Below, piece by piece: positions 47,449 through 59,487 of a stretch of 64,000 nt of DNA (its first letter is position 1; each line of letters starts with the position of its first letter). Source of the stretch: Malaya genurostris (Eukaryota; Arthropoda; Insecta; Diptera; Culicidae); the NCBI RefSeq assembly GCF_030247185.1, contig NC_080571.1, positions 17,763,631 through 17,827,630 of the forward strand, written 5' to 3'. The notes under the pieces were generated by a model that saw only the letters and a program-made list of their open reading frames with translations, made no database searches and was not told where the DNA came from. The position numbers were made by a program, and so were the translations under genes.

Positions 47449-48462
47449 ACCTTTCTCATATAGAAAGGTTATGCAATCACTGTGTAAACCGACTTTTGAA
47501 CCGAGGCCCGGATATACCATTCGACTCAGTTCGTCGAGTACACAAAATATCTGCATGTGTGTGTATGTATGCATATTAAAATTTTTTGCACTCACTTTTC
47601 TCGGAGATGGCTGAACCGATTTTCATTAACTTAGATTTAAAAGATAGGTCTTGAAACGTTACACAAAGTTCCTGAATTTTTTTCGAATCCGACTTCCGGT
47701 TCCGGAATTACAGGGTGATATGTGTAAAAGAAATGAAAATAAGTGCACTTATTTTTCTCAGAGACAGCTGATCTGATTCTTACAAACTTAAATTCAATTG
47801 AAAGTACAATTGTCCTATAAAAAGTTCCTGAATTTTGTTTTGATCCGACTTCCGGTTCCGGAGCTACAGTGCGATTAGTGAAAAAAAAATCTTATTTCAA
47901 ATTACTTCCTCACTTTTCTTTTTTTTTTTGAGATGGCGTGATCGATTTCAACAAACATAGATTCAAATAAACGTCTCGTGGTCTCTTACAAAACTTCCGA
48001 ACTTCATCCGGATCCATCTTCCGGTTCCGGAATTATAGGGTGAAGTGTGGTAAAAATTGGATACTTGAAGCGGCGAAACAAAACACGTAAAAAAATTTCT
48101 CAACTTGCCTCGAAACTATTCCAATCGGTAGTCATTGTCAGTAGACGGCCAAACATTAATTTGGCTTTCTTGTTTGTTCTTGGGTTATTGATGAATGACG
48201 GAAGTCACTTTTCTCGAATCAACTTCGTTTATACCGGTTCCCAGATTCCGGTTTCGGACGTACCTCTTTTCGTTTCCTCAGAGATGGCCTAACCAACCTG
48301 AGTACTGTTTCACTCTGTAGGTTATACTAGTTTATGGACAAACCTTTTGGTTATTTAAGAATCAAAGATAATTATTTTGATGAATACAACATATTTATAT
48401 ATGAGAATATGTGAGATATGAGAAAGGCTTCATTACACCACTAGGTGGAATAAGAAGGGTTT
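47449..48462 (+). repeat. Family C interspersed repeat, copy C2
   Basis: From CCTTTCTCATATAGAAAGG to GAGAAAGGCTTCATTACACC plus ACTAGGTGG. Three to four internal units carry GAGATGGCTGAACCG-like and GACTTCCGGTTCCGGAA phrases. Confidence 0.7.
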
Positions 48463-50600
48463 TTTTTTAGTTTATACTACTATTTACGGTACTTCCGGTA
48501 CCGAAGCCCGGGGTCCGGAACCATTTCGTTTGTCAATAAGCTAACAAGACTTATATATTCAATAAAAATTTAGTCCAGTTCCACAGAGTTTTTATCTTTC
48601 TCGGTATCGTCACCGTAATGGCGGCTGAAAATTTTCAGCATTCTTTATCTTACAATTCCCCGAACCGAAAGCCAAATCATTATGAAATTTCATGTCAATC
48701 TATTGTATTATCAATTACTATTTCCAGTCCGGGAGTACTGATATGACCGAAATGAGTTGATTCGACCATAAACTAACAAGATTTGAAAATAAGACTTTTT
48801 TACTTAACAAATTTGGAAGAATCCGCTACTTTTTGCATGGCCCTTTCGAAATTGATTTTTTTCGGGATCAAAAATAGGATCTAAAAGGAATTCAGGTTTG
48901 TTTCTTTGGATTCTAACCCGTCCCCTGAGGAAAGGGCCAATCTTTTTTACCCAATTCTTTCAAAAAGGTACTGTTGAAAAATTACATATCCTACAAAAAA
49001 GTATTGTATTTGTGATTTATATTAAATCATTTTTGATTTGGATAAAATTTTATCCCAAGATAGGCGATTATGTTCCCTTCCAACCGTTCATACCAACATT
49101 GCAAGATAGGCTCTTTTAAGGAAAAAAGATTTTTCTAAAAAAAACTATTTCTTGTCCAAACTAAACTTTTTATCTAGTGTTGTTTTAATCGGAAACTAAA
49201 CTATACTGAAAGTCATTATCATCCAAGATTCCAATGAAACTCAGTTTGTGAGAAAATTACCCCGAATACCCCCGAATTGCTAGTTGCTCGATATTAGCAG
49301 AATGTTATTATCTTAAAAGATAAGGGTGCAATTTCATTCAGATTCGACTTCAGGTTCCGAAATTATAGGGCGATGAGTGTCACAACATTCAAATCGTCAT
49401 TCAAAATGACGATGCAAAACCGGTACGCGTCGGTACGTGCGGTACGAAAGAAGAAAACACCACCACCGCTCGCAGCGTGCTTTGTTCAATTTCGTATAGC
49501 GTGCATTGTCGTCACATTCAAATCTATATATTTCAAGTGAAAAATACGTTCAAGTGTGCTTATTCATTTAGTGCGACGATTCAAAATAAAGATTTTTTTA
49601 TTAACTTGACATAACTGTTATGAATTGAAAAGGTTATGTTAGTTCATACCATTTTGTGGTCAGTCGTTCTTTTGAAGAAGAATATCTACCTGCTAGATTA
49701 ATCAGATCGTTTTCTTTTGTTTACTGGTTCAGATATGTGCTAAAATATTAATTATCATTTAGATAACTCGTTCTGCTCACACCTTCGTAGGGGTATGAGG
49801 TGGGACCATCATCATCATATTCATCATCATCACCCAAAGTTTCGTATTTTATTCAAGATTCAAGATTTTATTTAAGATTTCTAGACAGAATCTTCTAACA
49901 ACAATGTTTTTAAAAATGGCAACATAAATGAATATATTATAACAGTTTGATGCAACATATTCCTAACCAATTCAACAAACATAACTTGTTTGCGTTTTTG
50001 ATTTAGCATAACCCATACTCAATCTTCTAAAACTAGTTGTAATATGCTAGTGGGATTGCTATCTTATAACGAAAAGTTTGCTACGTTGCATACGTGGCGA
50101 AAACTAATCGATAACTAGCTTAGTCAGTGCTGAAATTGTATGTTACAACCTTGTAACATCTATGGTACTCATATATTCCCTGCCGGCACCGATTTGCTCA
50201 TTTTAAATAACTATTTGGTAACTAATTATGTTGTACAGGAACATTGATCTCACTTTGTCTTAACCAGTGTAACATAGAAAACGTGTTCGAGCTATTATTG
50301 TAACATGGTTTGGACTTAGAGTCGTATCAGAACTAGATGCGGATTGTTACTTGGGACAAAACGTTTCTAAATTTATTCCAGATATGATTTCCAGTTCCGG
50401 ATTTGCAGTGTGATGCTTGATAAACATAAAAATAATGTCACCTTTCTCGAAGATGGCTTAACCGATTTCCACCATATCAGAATCAACTGAATGGCCTCAA
50501 AATGCTATGAGAAATTTTCGATTTTTGTTCAGAACCACACTTCCGGTTCCAGAGATACAGGATGCTTAGTGTAAAAATTACTGTTTTAATAGTTTGCTTT
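48463..50600. repeat. Family C-like fragments and unassigned DNA
   Basis: 48470-49400 and 50340-50600 contain scattered TTCCGGTTCC, ATTATAGGGCGATGAGTG and GAAGATGGCTTAACCGATTT phrases. 49400-50330 has no assignable feature beyond a CATCAT run near 49808. Confidence 0.5.
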
Positions 50601-51473
50601 ACTTAGTAATCATGTGATCAGTAACGAATTCTTCAAATTGGGCAATGGATTTATCCAGTTTGTAGATTATGATAATCTACGACCAAATAGACTCATATCA
50701 GATTTCCAAAAAACTCAAATTCACATTAAAAAAAACTGACAGTGGCAAAAACATTAATTTTTGATATATCGATGATATACTGGAGACCAGTGCGGTAAAA
50801 TTTCATTTTCAATCGAATAATATAAGATGAAAATGAAATTTATGGCCGCTGACCGTCAGCATATCCCTACTAATTCATTTGACTTTTGCTGCCATTTTCA
50901 AGTGAAGCTCCCAGAATTCATCATCAGTTGAATAATCGTACCTAGTCATTTGAAGTTTCGCTTGCTCAGTTTCAAGTGCCAAGTAGTCTAGCTGCTTCAT
51001 TGTCTTCGCTCTTGGTAGTAAGCAATTTCGAACGAAAAGAATTATAAATTGAGTAAAGTGTTAAAAATGAAAAATTAAGGAGGAAACAATTAATTTATGT
51101 GTATTCTGTGATTGATATTTCAACTATCTGATTAGTCTTTCATCTATTATCTTGAACCAATTCGAATGTTTACATGAACCTCATTTGAAGGCCGCTCTCA
51201 CACTATTGAGAGAGATATTTTGTTACTTCAAGAGATCAACTGACGGTGGTTAAACTGAGCCTCGATTGAAGAGAAACGAGTGATGAACTGAATGCTGCTC
51301 GTTCGGGCCGTCAGCAAACATTGTGTGTGTGTGTGTGTGTCAGAGAGTGAAGTTTAGTGCAGTGGAGAGATCGTCAATGTGTTCCACATTCAGTTTCAAT
51401 TGAATTGAATGAAGTTTTACTGCACTGCTGGATACAATGAATCATATGAAAAAGACTTCATTACACTAGGTTT
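50601..51473. other. Unassigned sequence with a small hairpin
   Basis: AAATTTCATTTTCA (about 50788) and TGAAAATGAAATTT (about 50828) are complementary. A (GT)n tract lies at 51324-51340. No gene recognised. Confidence 0.4.
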
Positions 51474-51636
51474 AGGGGACGGGTATAACGTGATGGGTTA
51501 GTCGATGCCTTTCACGCAGCCCATTTGGGTTCGATTCCCAACCCCCCCGCACAATAGGGCTAGAAAGTTTTTCTGGCCCGAAGAGGCGAATGACCTTATG
51601 GTTCAAACCTCTATAATCGAAACAAAAAAAAATACG
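51474..51636 (+). mobile_element. tRNA-derived SINE, second copy
   Basis: Same family as 17690-17844: TATAACGTGATGGGTTAG (box A region), GGTTCGATTCCC (box B), TTTTTCTGGCCCGAAGAGGC body and an A-tail. No clear target duplication; it sits next to a family C end (TTCATTACACTAGG). Confidence 0.85.
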
Positions 51637-51649
51637 CAATAACTCCTAT

Positions 51650-51790
51650 TTCTCAGTGCTCATCAGAAGCTTGATGCCCTTAGAAGACATCAGAAAGCAG
51701 AAGTGGTCAATGTTTGTCAGAAAATGCTTGATTTGGCAAACAATTTGCTTATGTGGAATTCGTAGCACTTCATTTGTGAAAACCAGGATG
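51650..51790 (+). pseudogene. Possible DD37E transposase remnant
   Basis: TTGATTTGGCAAACAATTTG at about 51730 resembles the LVWQAIC codons of the DD37E elements (compare 6726-6755), but frames are broken and only about 60 bases align. Confidence 0.35.
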
Positions 51791-52149
51791 ACCAACTGAC
51801 AGGTATAAACAATGTGTCTTCTCTTTTCTGGGTGGAATTAGCTTCGTACCATAACTCGAGAGATGTTTTGAAGTGCTACAAGGCTGATGAGGTCAACTTT
51901 GCGTCTAGGGGCTTTAAAATATTTTACGGGAGTAAATTCATGTAAAATAAAAACATTTACAAGACTTTGTAGGTAGTGTAAGGAGGAAGGTGCGTTCTTT
52001 TGGGTACAATATTGAAATTTAATACAACGAATATGGACAAGTAACATATTATCATCGATTAATTTTCCGGAAAGTTTGAGATGATTAGTCGAATGGATGG
52101 ATTTTATTGAATATTTTCTTGTGAACTGAATATTCGATTTCGTAAGCCC

Positions 52150-52566
52150 GTAAGTCTTGTTGAAACCACATGTCATTTTCTTTCATGTCAAATTCTTTCA
52201 TTTTGAGTAAAAAAATCGTCAATCATCACACGCTAGCGCTCGTTATTCACAGTAATATTTCGTCTATCATCACCTTTTAAGAACTACGACCCTATGATGC
52301 CACCGTTCCATAATCCACACTAAACAGTGACTTTTCTGGGATGCATTGGTAGCTCTTGCAATCCTTCTGGCTAGTCTTCAATCCAGATGCGGAAATTTTG
52401 CTTGTTGACGTATCCATTCGTTACTGAACACAACTTTTCGATAGAAAAGTGCCAATTCATGATTAAATTATTGAACGAACAATAATTCATTATTAAATTA
52501 TTAACCAAACTGAACAAGTTTGACAATGACACAATTCACGCGTGATCTGTTAAAAACAGTGTTGCC
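52150..52566 (-). mobile_element. Mariner-like fragment
   Basis: Matches 41590-42060: AATCGTCAATCATCACAC, GATGCATTGGTAG and TTTGACAATGACACAA blocks occur in the same order. On the minus strand DMWFQQ-type codons lie near 52155-52172. Its termini are not preserved. The 51790-52150 stretch beside it is unassigned. Confidence 0.7.
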
Positions 52567-52987
52567 AAAAATTTAATTTATCTTGCTTGATTCGACTTCC
52601 GGTTCCGAAATTACAGATTGATGAACAAAAAAAAATCAATGTCAAAAGCATTATGATATGAAAACGAATAAAGAACATAGACTAACCATAATATTCTTAT
52701 ACTGTGCACATTTTGTGGCCATCAACTAACAAAACGTGCATAATATATGAAAGTTTTGACTTGCGCCGGTTACGGAACTAGCCGAAATAGTTTTGGTTAC
52801 AGAGTAAAGTTTTCTTAAATTTTCAAACTATCATTAGGAGCGATGAAATACAAAAAGAGAAAAATTACCACTAAATTTGGCTCAAAATTGTTCCAATTGG
52901 TATGATCTGCTAGTTTCCATCCGAACAAATTTGCTGGTATTTATTGTAGATTCAATAAAAAATTTATTGAAAAATATCACAGTGATA
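52567..52987. repeat. Family C-like fragment
   Basis: GATTCGACTTCCGGTTCCG (about 52590) and AAATTACCACTAAATTTGGC-type text relate it to family C. No gene. Confidence 0.5.
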
Positions 52988-52989
52988 TA

Positions 52990-54285
52990 AGGAGTGTATC
53001 GAAAAGTAGTTAGCAACATTGATTATTGAATAAAAAAACGAAAAATTAACATATTTTTTGACATCATAGTCTAGAAAAATTACATTTTTATGCATTTCAC
53101 TTATTATATTGAAGAAAATGCTAGTTTCTCTGAAACGCTCGCACTTTGGACTTGACATTCTTCATTAAATCCTGCACAGTTACTTTTGTGACTTTCCTGG
53201 TGGCAACTGTCCAGTTCAGTTTTTAATTCCTGCATGTTTTGGGACACTGTACCTTCCTTCCGAAAACGCCGCTTGACAATTGCCCAATACCTTTCAATTG
53301 GCCGAAGATCCGGGCAGTTCGGTGGGTTGATGTCCTTTTCCACGAATTGTACATTATTTTTTGACAACCACTGTAGAACGGAGTTGGCGTAGTGGGCTGA
53401 AGCCAAATCCGGTCAGAAAAGAGGAGGAGCCTTATGCTTTCTGTACAGTGACAGCATTCTCTTCTTCAAACATTCTTCCTCGTACACTTTGGCGTTAATT
53501 GTGCTCTTCGTGAAGAAAATCGACGACCGCAAACCACAAGTACAAATTGCTTGCCAGACCAACACCTTCTACCCAAACTTTTCCATCGCCACCGTGGTGT
53601 CAGCGTCGTCCAGGTCCTGGTACACCGATTTCGTTTAATATTGCGGTCCGGGCAGCGCTCGAGAGTCTTCCTTGGCGTGGGTTTCGTCGTCGATCAGGAT
53701 GCATCCGTCTTTATTCTGTAGAATCCGGTTATACAGTTTTCGCGCTCTTGTTTTGACCTGAACTTCCTGTACCAGGGACTTTTTCGGCATCTTCTGTTTC
53801 TTGTACGTTTTCAGGGAGTTCCGAACTTTGATCCGTTGAATCATCCCGATGCTGGAGTTGAACTGCTTGGCCAAATCCCGCGTCGACGCCGATGGGGTTT
53901 TCCTGATGTACTCAACCACTTTTAAGTTCCGGCCGGGCTGGCTGGGACCCGTTTTCCTACAGGATCGGGACAAATCCTTCATGGAAAGGGTCTTACCGAA
54001 CTTCTCGATAATATTTTTGACACTGGTGTGGTGCACTTTCACCCGTTTTGCAATTTCGTTGTACGTTACACCACTTTCTGAGCACCAAGTGTGCAGAATT
54101 TTCTTTCGCGTTTCCGGATAAATTCGACTCATCATTGAAACGATAAACCGTACCGAAACCAATCGATTGCGCAGCTGTTATTGACATTCAAACAAACATG
54201 TCACCGCAAAACACGCTGCAAAAAATTAAGCCATTTCAGAGTAATAACTGTTTGAATGTTGCTAACTATTTATCCATACACTCCT
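52990..54285 (-). mobile_element. DD37E Tc1-like element, both ends present
   Basis: AGGAGTGTATCGAAAAGTAG at 52990 and, inverted, TATCCATACACTCCT ending at 54285, with TA on both sides (52988-52989 and 54286-54287). 1296 bp. It is the most complete of the four DD37E copies and the reference for the truncation at 7178. Confidence 0.92.
53104..54135 (-). pseudogene. DD37E transposase, lightly damaged
   Basis: From MSRIYPETRKKILHTW (about 54135) the frame runs through the helix-turn-helix, RIKVRNSLKTYKKQK and the first Asp (CILIDDETHAKEDS) to about 53640, then shifts. The last part carries FWPDLASAHYANS-type codons with one stop-like change, NPPNCPDLRPIERYW with the Glu, and ends at 53104. Counting from the second Asp to the Glu gives 37 intervening residues. 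At least one frameshift makes it inactive. Confidence 0.88.
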
Positions 54286-54287
54286 TA

Positions 54288-55067
54288 TTAGCCACTAATC
54301 AATTGCATAGGTGTATCTAACAAAGCAAATGTATGTGGTATTTTCCGTTTACTAAGAGAAAAAAAATATCTAATGAGGCTTCCCCACATGGATTTTATTC
54401 ATGTGCTACCGCCCGTTCAGACTTAACTAAAGCAAAGAAACCTAGCTTTGAGTAGACCGGGCAATCGAGGCAGTTACAGGTTTGTATGCAAGAGGCCGCC
54501 GCTTCCGACGGCGGGTCGGCGGCCAACCTTGGCAACTTTATACCGCCGAGCCAACTTGGCTTCGGTTGTGTGGCTGCGCCATATCAGTTATACAGAAGGC
54601 ATAAAAAAATAATATGTGTATTCGAAATTACCCTTTCGGTGAAATGACTCTTTCGGCAAAATGACTTTCGGCGCAATGGCTTTCGGCGAAATGACCCGCT
54701 ACCGTTTTAATCCTCCTGGTAGTGCAATGTATCGCCACCGTAATGGCGGCTGTAAATTTTTGACAATTTCCAATTCCGGAACGGAAAGTCGAGTCCTTAT
54801 GAAATTTCATGGGTTTAGAAAATTTATATGGTATCAAAGGGTCTTTTATTTGAGCATCATTTTGAAACTTTTAATCGCCATTTCCGGTCTGGAAGTACCG
54901 GTATGGCCGAAGTTGGAGTATGTTTGACCATCAACTAACAAGATTTACTAACAAAATTAGAAAATAAAAACCAATTTCAAAGAATCAGCTTTTTTTACAT
55001 GGCCGCTTTCAAAATTGAATTTTTTCTGGATCAAAAATCGGATCTAAATGGAATTCAGGATAGTTTT
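54288..55067. other. Unassigned DNA with solo MITE end and family C fragment
   Basis: 54627-54700 contains TTTCGGCGAAATGACCCGCT and related units like the right end of the 40530 MITE, without a left partner. 54700-55060 is family C-like (CGCCACCGTAATGGCGGCTG hairpin near 54732). Confidence 0.5.
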
Positions 55068-56000
55068 TTGCCTTTCTCATATAGAAAGGCTATGCAATCG
55101 CTGTGAAAATCAACTTTTTAATCGAGGCCCGGAGGGCCGAATGTCATATACTATTCGACTCAGTTCGTCGATATCACAAAATGTCTGTGTGTGTATGTGT
55201 GTATGTGACAAATAATGTCACTCGATTATCTCAGATATTACTGAACCGATTTTTACAAACTTAGATTCAAATGAAAGGTCTTATGGTCCCAGAGACTGCT
55301 ATCAAATGTTATTCGACTTCCGGTTCCGGAATTACAGGGTGATATGCACAAAACAACGAACAAAATAGTCACACACGATTCTCAGAGATGGCTGAACCGA
55401 TTTTTATAAACTTAAATTCAAATGGAAGATCTTATAGCCTCGTACAATTTTCTTGAATTTCATTCGGATCCGACTTCGGGTTCCGGAACTACAAAGAAAT
55501 ATGTGCAACTTTTTGAAAAAATGCACACTCAATTTTCTCGGAAATTTCTTAACCGATTTTCACAAACTAAGATGCAAATCAAAGATCTTAAAACTTTTTT
55601 AAAAGTCCCAGAAAAATTGATACAGATCCGACTTCCGGTGCCGGTATCACAGTGCCATTAGTGAAAATTTTCAAATTCATGAGTATTTTTTCACAAGCGA
55701 TGGCAAAACGAGATGCACATTTTTATAAAACTTACTGCTAAATTCACTTAGTTGGCAGATCTAGTGGCAGAGTAGTGAATATATAAAACTACTTTGGGAC
55801 TACTAGTCCCCGGTTTCCACTTCCGAAAGCACCGATTAAAGTGAAGAAAACGCCCCAAAAACGGAACTCACTTCGATTTCTCAGCAACGATTTTCACGAA
55901 TCATGATTCAAATTGAAGCTCTCATTGTATTAAAAGATACTGTGCAATTTCATCCATATCCGACTGCCGGGTCCGAAATTATAGGACGATGAGTGTCAAA
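55068..56000 (+). repeat. Family C interspersed repeat, copy C3
   Basis: Starts GCCTTTCTCATATAGAAAGG and shows at least four diverged internal units (GATGGCTGAACCGATTTT, GACTTCCGGTTCCGGAAT). The right end is not found. Confidence 0.65.
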
Positions 56001-56699
56001 ACATTCAAATCGCCATTCAAAATGACAATGCAAAACCAATGCAAATTTATATTTTATATCAAAAAACAATGCAAATTTATATTTTTCAGGTGAAAAATAT
56101 GTAAATTTGTAAATCTTTCCTTTAATTTAAATGCTTTACTACATCGCATCTAGCTCTGAATTTCAACGAGAAGAACTTGATCATTTGCATGCTCCCGTAA
56201 ACTGTTTTAGCTGTAACTTCTGCATTTTTCAAAAGGCACGGATGGGATAGCCATCAATCTGTAGGTTTTAATAACAGCTTTAAAATAAAAACTACAAAAA
56301 AAATTAAAACCCTGATTTTTTTTATTCAATTTTTTTGGATTATTATGCAATTATTGAGAAAAAAAATCAAAAATTTTTTTCAGTGTACATTTTTTTAGAG
56401 TGCTCAATCGATTCCCTACAACTTCTTTCTGAACGCCATTTTTGTACAATTAACGGTTTCCGAGTCACAACGATTTGAAAAAGGCAATTTTTGTGAAATG
56501 TAAAAATACGTACGTCCTTTTTAAAAACCAGTCGTGAGTCGGATTGACCTCTCCATTGATTCAAAACTTATGGCTTGCCATATTGAAGCCATGTGCAAAG
56601 TTTCATCCAAATCGGACAAGGTCGAGTCTGATGATCTGCTAAGCATTTCTGGAATTGCTCAGCTGCCTAATCGAAGAATTATGCGGCTATTTCAATGTA
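56001..56699. other. Unassigned AT-rich sequence
   Basis: No coding or repeat ends recognised. Confidence 0.3.
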
Positions 56700-57060
56700 C
56701 TTAGTTCGATTTTTCTAGGTCATGTATAAAACGCGGTTCCGAAAATGAAATTTTTATACTTATCAGTAACTCCGGAACCGGAAGTCGTATCTGGATGGAA
56801 TTTTGTAGAATTATACGGGATTGTAAGACCTTTCTTTTGAATCTAATCTTGTGAAAACTGGATATGCAGTCTCTCAGAAAATCGAGAGTACGTTTTTAGT
56901 TCACATACACACATACACACATACAGATACAGACATTTTGCGTAGTCGATGAACTAAGTCGAATGGTATATGACATTCGGCTCCAGGCCCGGTGAGCGGT
57001 TCAAAAGTCGGTTATCACAGTAATTGCATAACCTTCATGTATGAAAAAAGCAACAAATAC
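56700..57060 (-). repeat. Family C fragment, inverted
   Basis: Ends in an altered version of the family C head (ATAACCTTCATGTATGAAAAAAGC) with the (CA)n and GAATGGTATATGACATTCGG module before it. Confidence 0.6.
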
Positions 57061-57070
57061 GTTAAAAAAC

Positions 57071-57628
57071 CTATTTTAATCCACCTAGTGGTGTAATGAT
57101 GCCTTTCTCATATTACTCATTACATCATAAATATAATCGTGAAATTCGCAAAAACAACTGTTTATTGAATAGAAATAGGATAATTTGTTCGGATCTAATC
57201 ACACAAACTCTATAAAATCTGTTTACCCTGTAGTTCCGGAACCGAAAGAAGTATCCACAACAAATTAAGGAATTCCGTATGAAACTGTAAGACTTTTCTT
57301 ATGAACCTATAAGTTTGTGAAAATCGATTTGGCCATCTCCAAGAAAAGTAAGTGAGATCCTTTTTGCAGTTTTTGATCACTATTTCCAATTCTTCCGAAA
57401 TCGGATTGAGATAAACGGAATAGCCGAAGTTGGTTCGTTTACTACCAACAAATATGACCTACAAATTGGAACAGTTTTGAACGTAGTTAAACCTATACTT
57501 ACTATCTCATGCTCTATTTCGATTAAACCAATTAAACGAAATCTAACAAACGAAACGAACCTGCGTTTCTGTTACTTCTGCATATGTAAGTCAAGCTAAA
57601 CAGCATAAAACATGTGATAGAATTATTA

Positions 57629-57707
<79 letters not shown>

Positions 57708-58665
57708 GATTATTATTATTATTACGATTATTATTATTATTATTATTGCGATTATTATTATTATTATTATTGTTATTATTATTATTATTATTGACATCAC
57801 CACACAACGTGTACGAAATAGAACAAAGCACGCCTTGTGCATTTTGTGTTTTCTTCTTCTTTCGGTGTTGTACATATTGTCACTCTATATGTCGATTTGA
57901 AAACTTTGACACTCATCGCCCTGCAACTGCGGAACCGGAAGTCGGATCCGGATGAAATTTCACAGTAGCTTTAAAGACAGTATGAACTTTATTCAAATCA
58001 AGATTTGTGAAAATCGGTTCAAGCATCGCAGAGAAATCGAAGTGAATTTAGTTTTAGGAGTTTTTTCTCCACTTTCGGTGCTCTCGGAACAGGAAAAGAG
58101 GGGACCAGTAGTGCCGAATTAAGTTTTCATGCCCAAAGCTCTGCAAACTAGAAGAATTTATCGGACAGTTTTATGGGATTTGTACCTGTTTTTAACCATC
58201 GTTCGTGGAAAAATACTAATAAAATTGGTAATTTTCCACTTATCACGCTTTAGTTCCGAAACCAGAAGTCAGATCCTGATAAAATTTTCCACAAATTTTT
58301 AGGATATTATAAGACCTTTCATTTGAATCTTAGTTTGCAAAAATCGATTGAGTTGTTCTAGAGATAATAGAGTGTAAACTTTTTCTCAAATTTTCACATA
58401 TTACCATATAACTCCGGAGCCGGAAGTCACATTCAAATGAAATTCAATAGCAATCTATGGGACCATAGTACCTTTTATTTTAATCTTTGTTTGTGAAAAT
58501 CGGTTTAGCCATCTCTGAGAAAAGTGGGTGCATATTTTTGTAACATACACACACATACACACACAGCCATTTGCTCATTTCGTCGAGCTGAGTCGAATGG
58601 TAATGGTATATGGTTAAAAAGTCGATTTTCACAGTGATTGCATAGCCTTTCTATATGAGAAAGGC
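57071..58665 (-). repeat. Family C interspersed repeat, copy C4
   Basis: Inverted copy from AATCCACCTAGTGGTGTAAT to CCTTTCTATATGAGAAAGGC, the longest family C member here, with about six internal units and a large ATT microsatellite. Confidence 0.7.
57622..57792. repeat. (ATT)n microsatellite
   Basis: About 170 bases of ATT/TTA units with a few ACG and GCG interruptions (57706, 57724, 57749). Poly-Asn, poly-Leu and poly-Ile frames over it are artefacts. Confidence 0.97.
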
Positions 58666-59298
58666 AAAAAATATAGCCCTTTTCTTAAGACAAGGGCTAT
58701 ATTTGGAAAATGGCTTTTTGTGACAAAGTCTACATGTCCAAAAATTTCCATTCAAATCTTAGAGGGTGCTGCCATCATTTGTTCGAGTTGACTCGAAATT
58801 CGTCATGTAATACTGTGGTATTCTTCAAAATATTTTTTTTTCGATTTTAGAAAGAATCCAAAGAGATTGTTCGTGCATCAACTAGCATAAACTCTGACAA
58901 AATAAATAACCTGCAGAATGAAACAGTTCTCAGATAGGTTTGGCCATCTATAAAAAAACTAAGTGAATTCCACTATTGCAGATACTTCCAGAACCGGAAC
59001 TCGGAAACTGGTGTAATTGAAACAAATTCGTACGGCCATAAAAAAAACATAAAAATTTTTAACATTCTCCATCCTGTAATTCCGAGCCGGTAGTTGGATC
59101 CGAATGAGATTTAGGAATTTCATATGGGACTGCAAGAACTTTCATTTGAACCTAAGCGGTCCAGCCATCTCCATGGAAACCTTGTGGGATTATTTGAGGC
59201 AAACACACATATACATTGCTAAGCTCGACGAACTGAATCGAGTGGTATATGACACTTGGCCCAGACCAATTTTTACTAGTTTCAAGTGATTGCATGTA
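58666..59298. repeat. Short hairpin and family C-like fragments
   Basis: ATAGCCCTT / AAGGGCTAT arms lie at about 58673-58700. 58930-59292 carries GTAATTCCGAGCCGGTAG and CTCGACGAACTGAATCGAG phrases. No gene. Confidence 0.5.
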
Positions 59299-59487
59299 AC
59301 AGATCGGCTGAAAAGTTCGTATCGTTTCTATGAGAGGGCGCCACTAGAATTAAATCCATACCATTTTCAGTTAGTACCAACCTTCAAAAGATACGTGTAT
59401 AAATTTGACAGCTGTCTGATTATTAGTTTGTGAGATATTGCATTTTGAGTGAAGCTACTTTTGTTATTGCGAAAAAAAATGGAAAAA

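Noticed and set aside
57532..57955. Poly-Asn, poly-Ile and poly-Leu proteins
   Set aside because: Frames over an (ATT)n microsatellite in family C.
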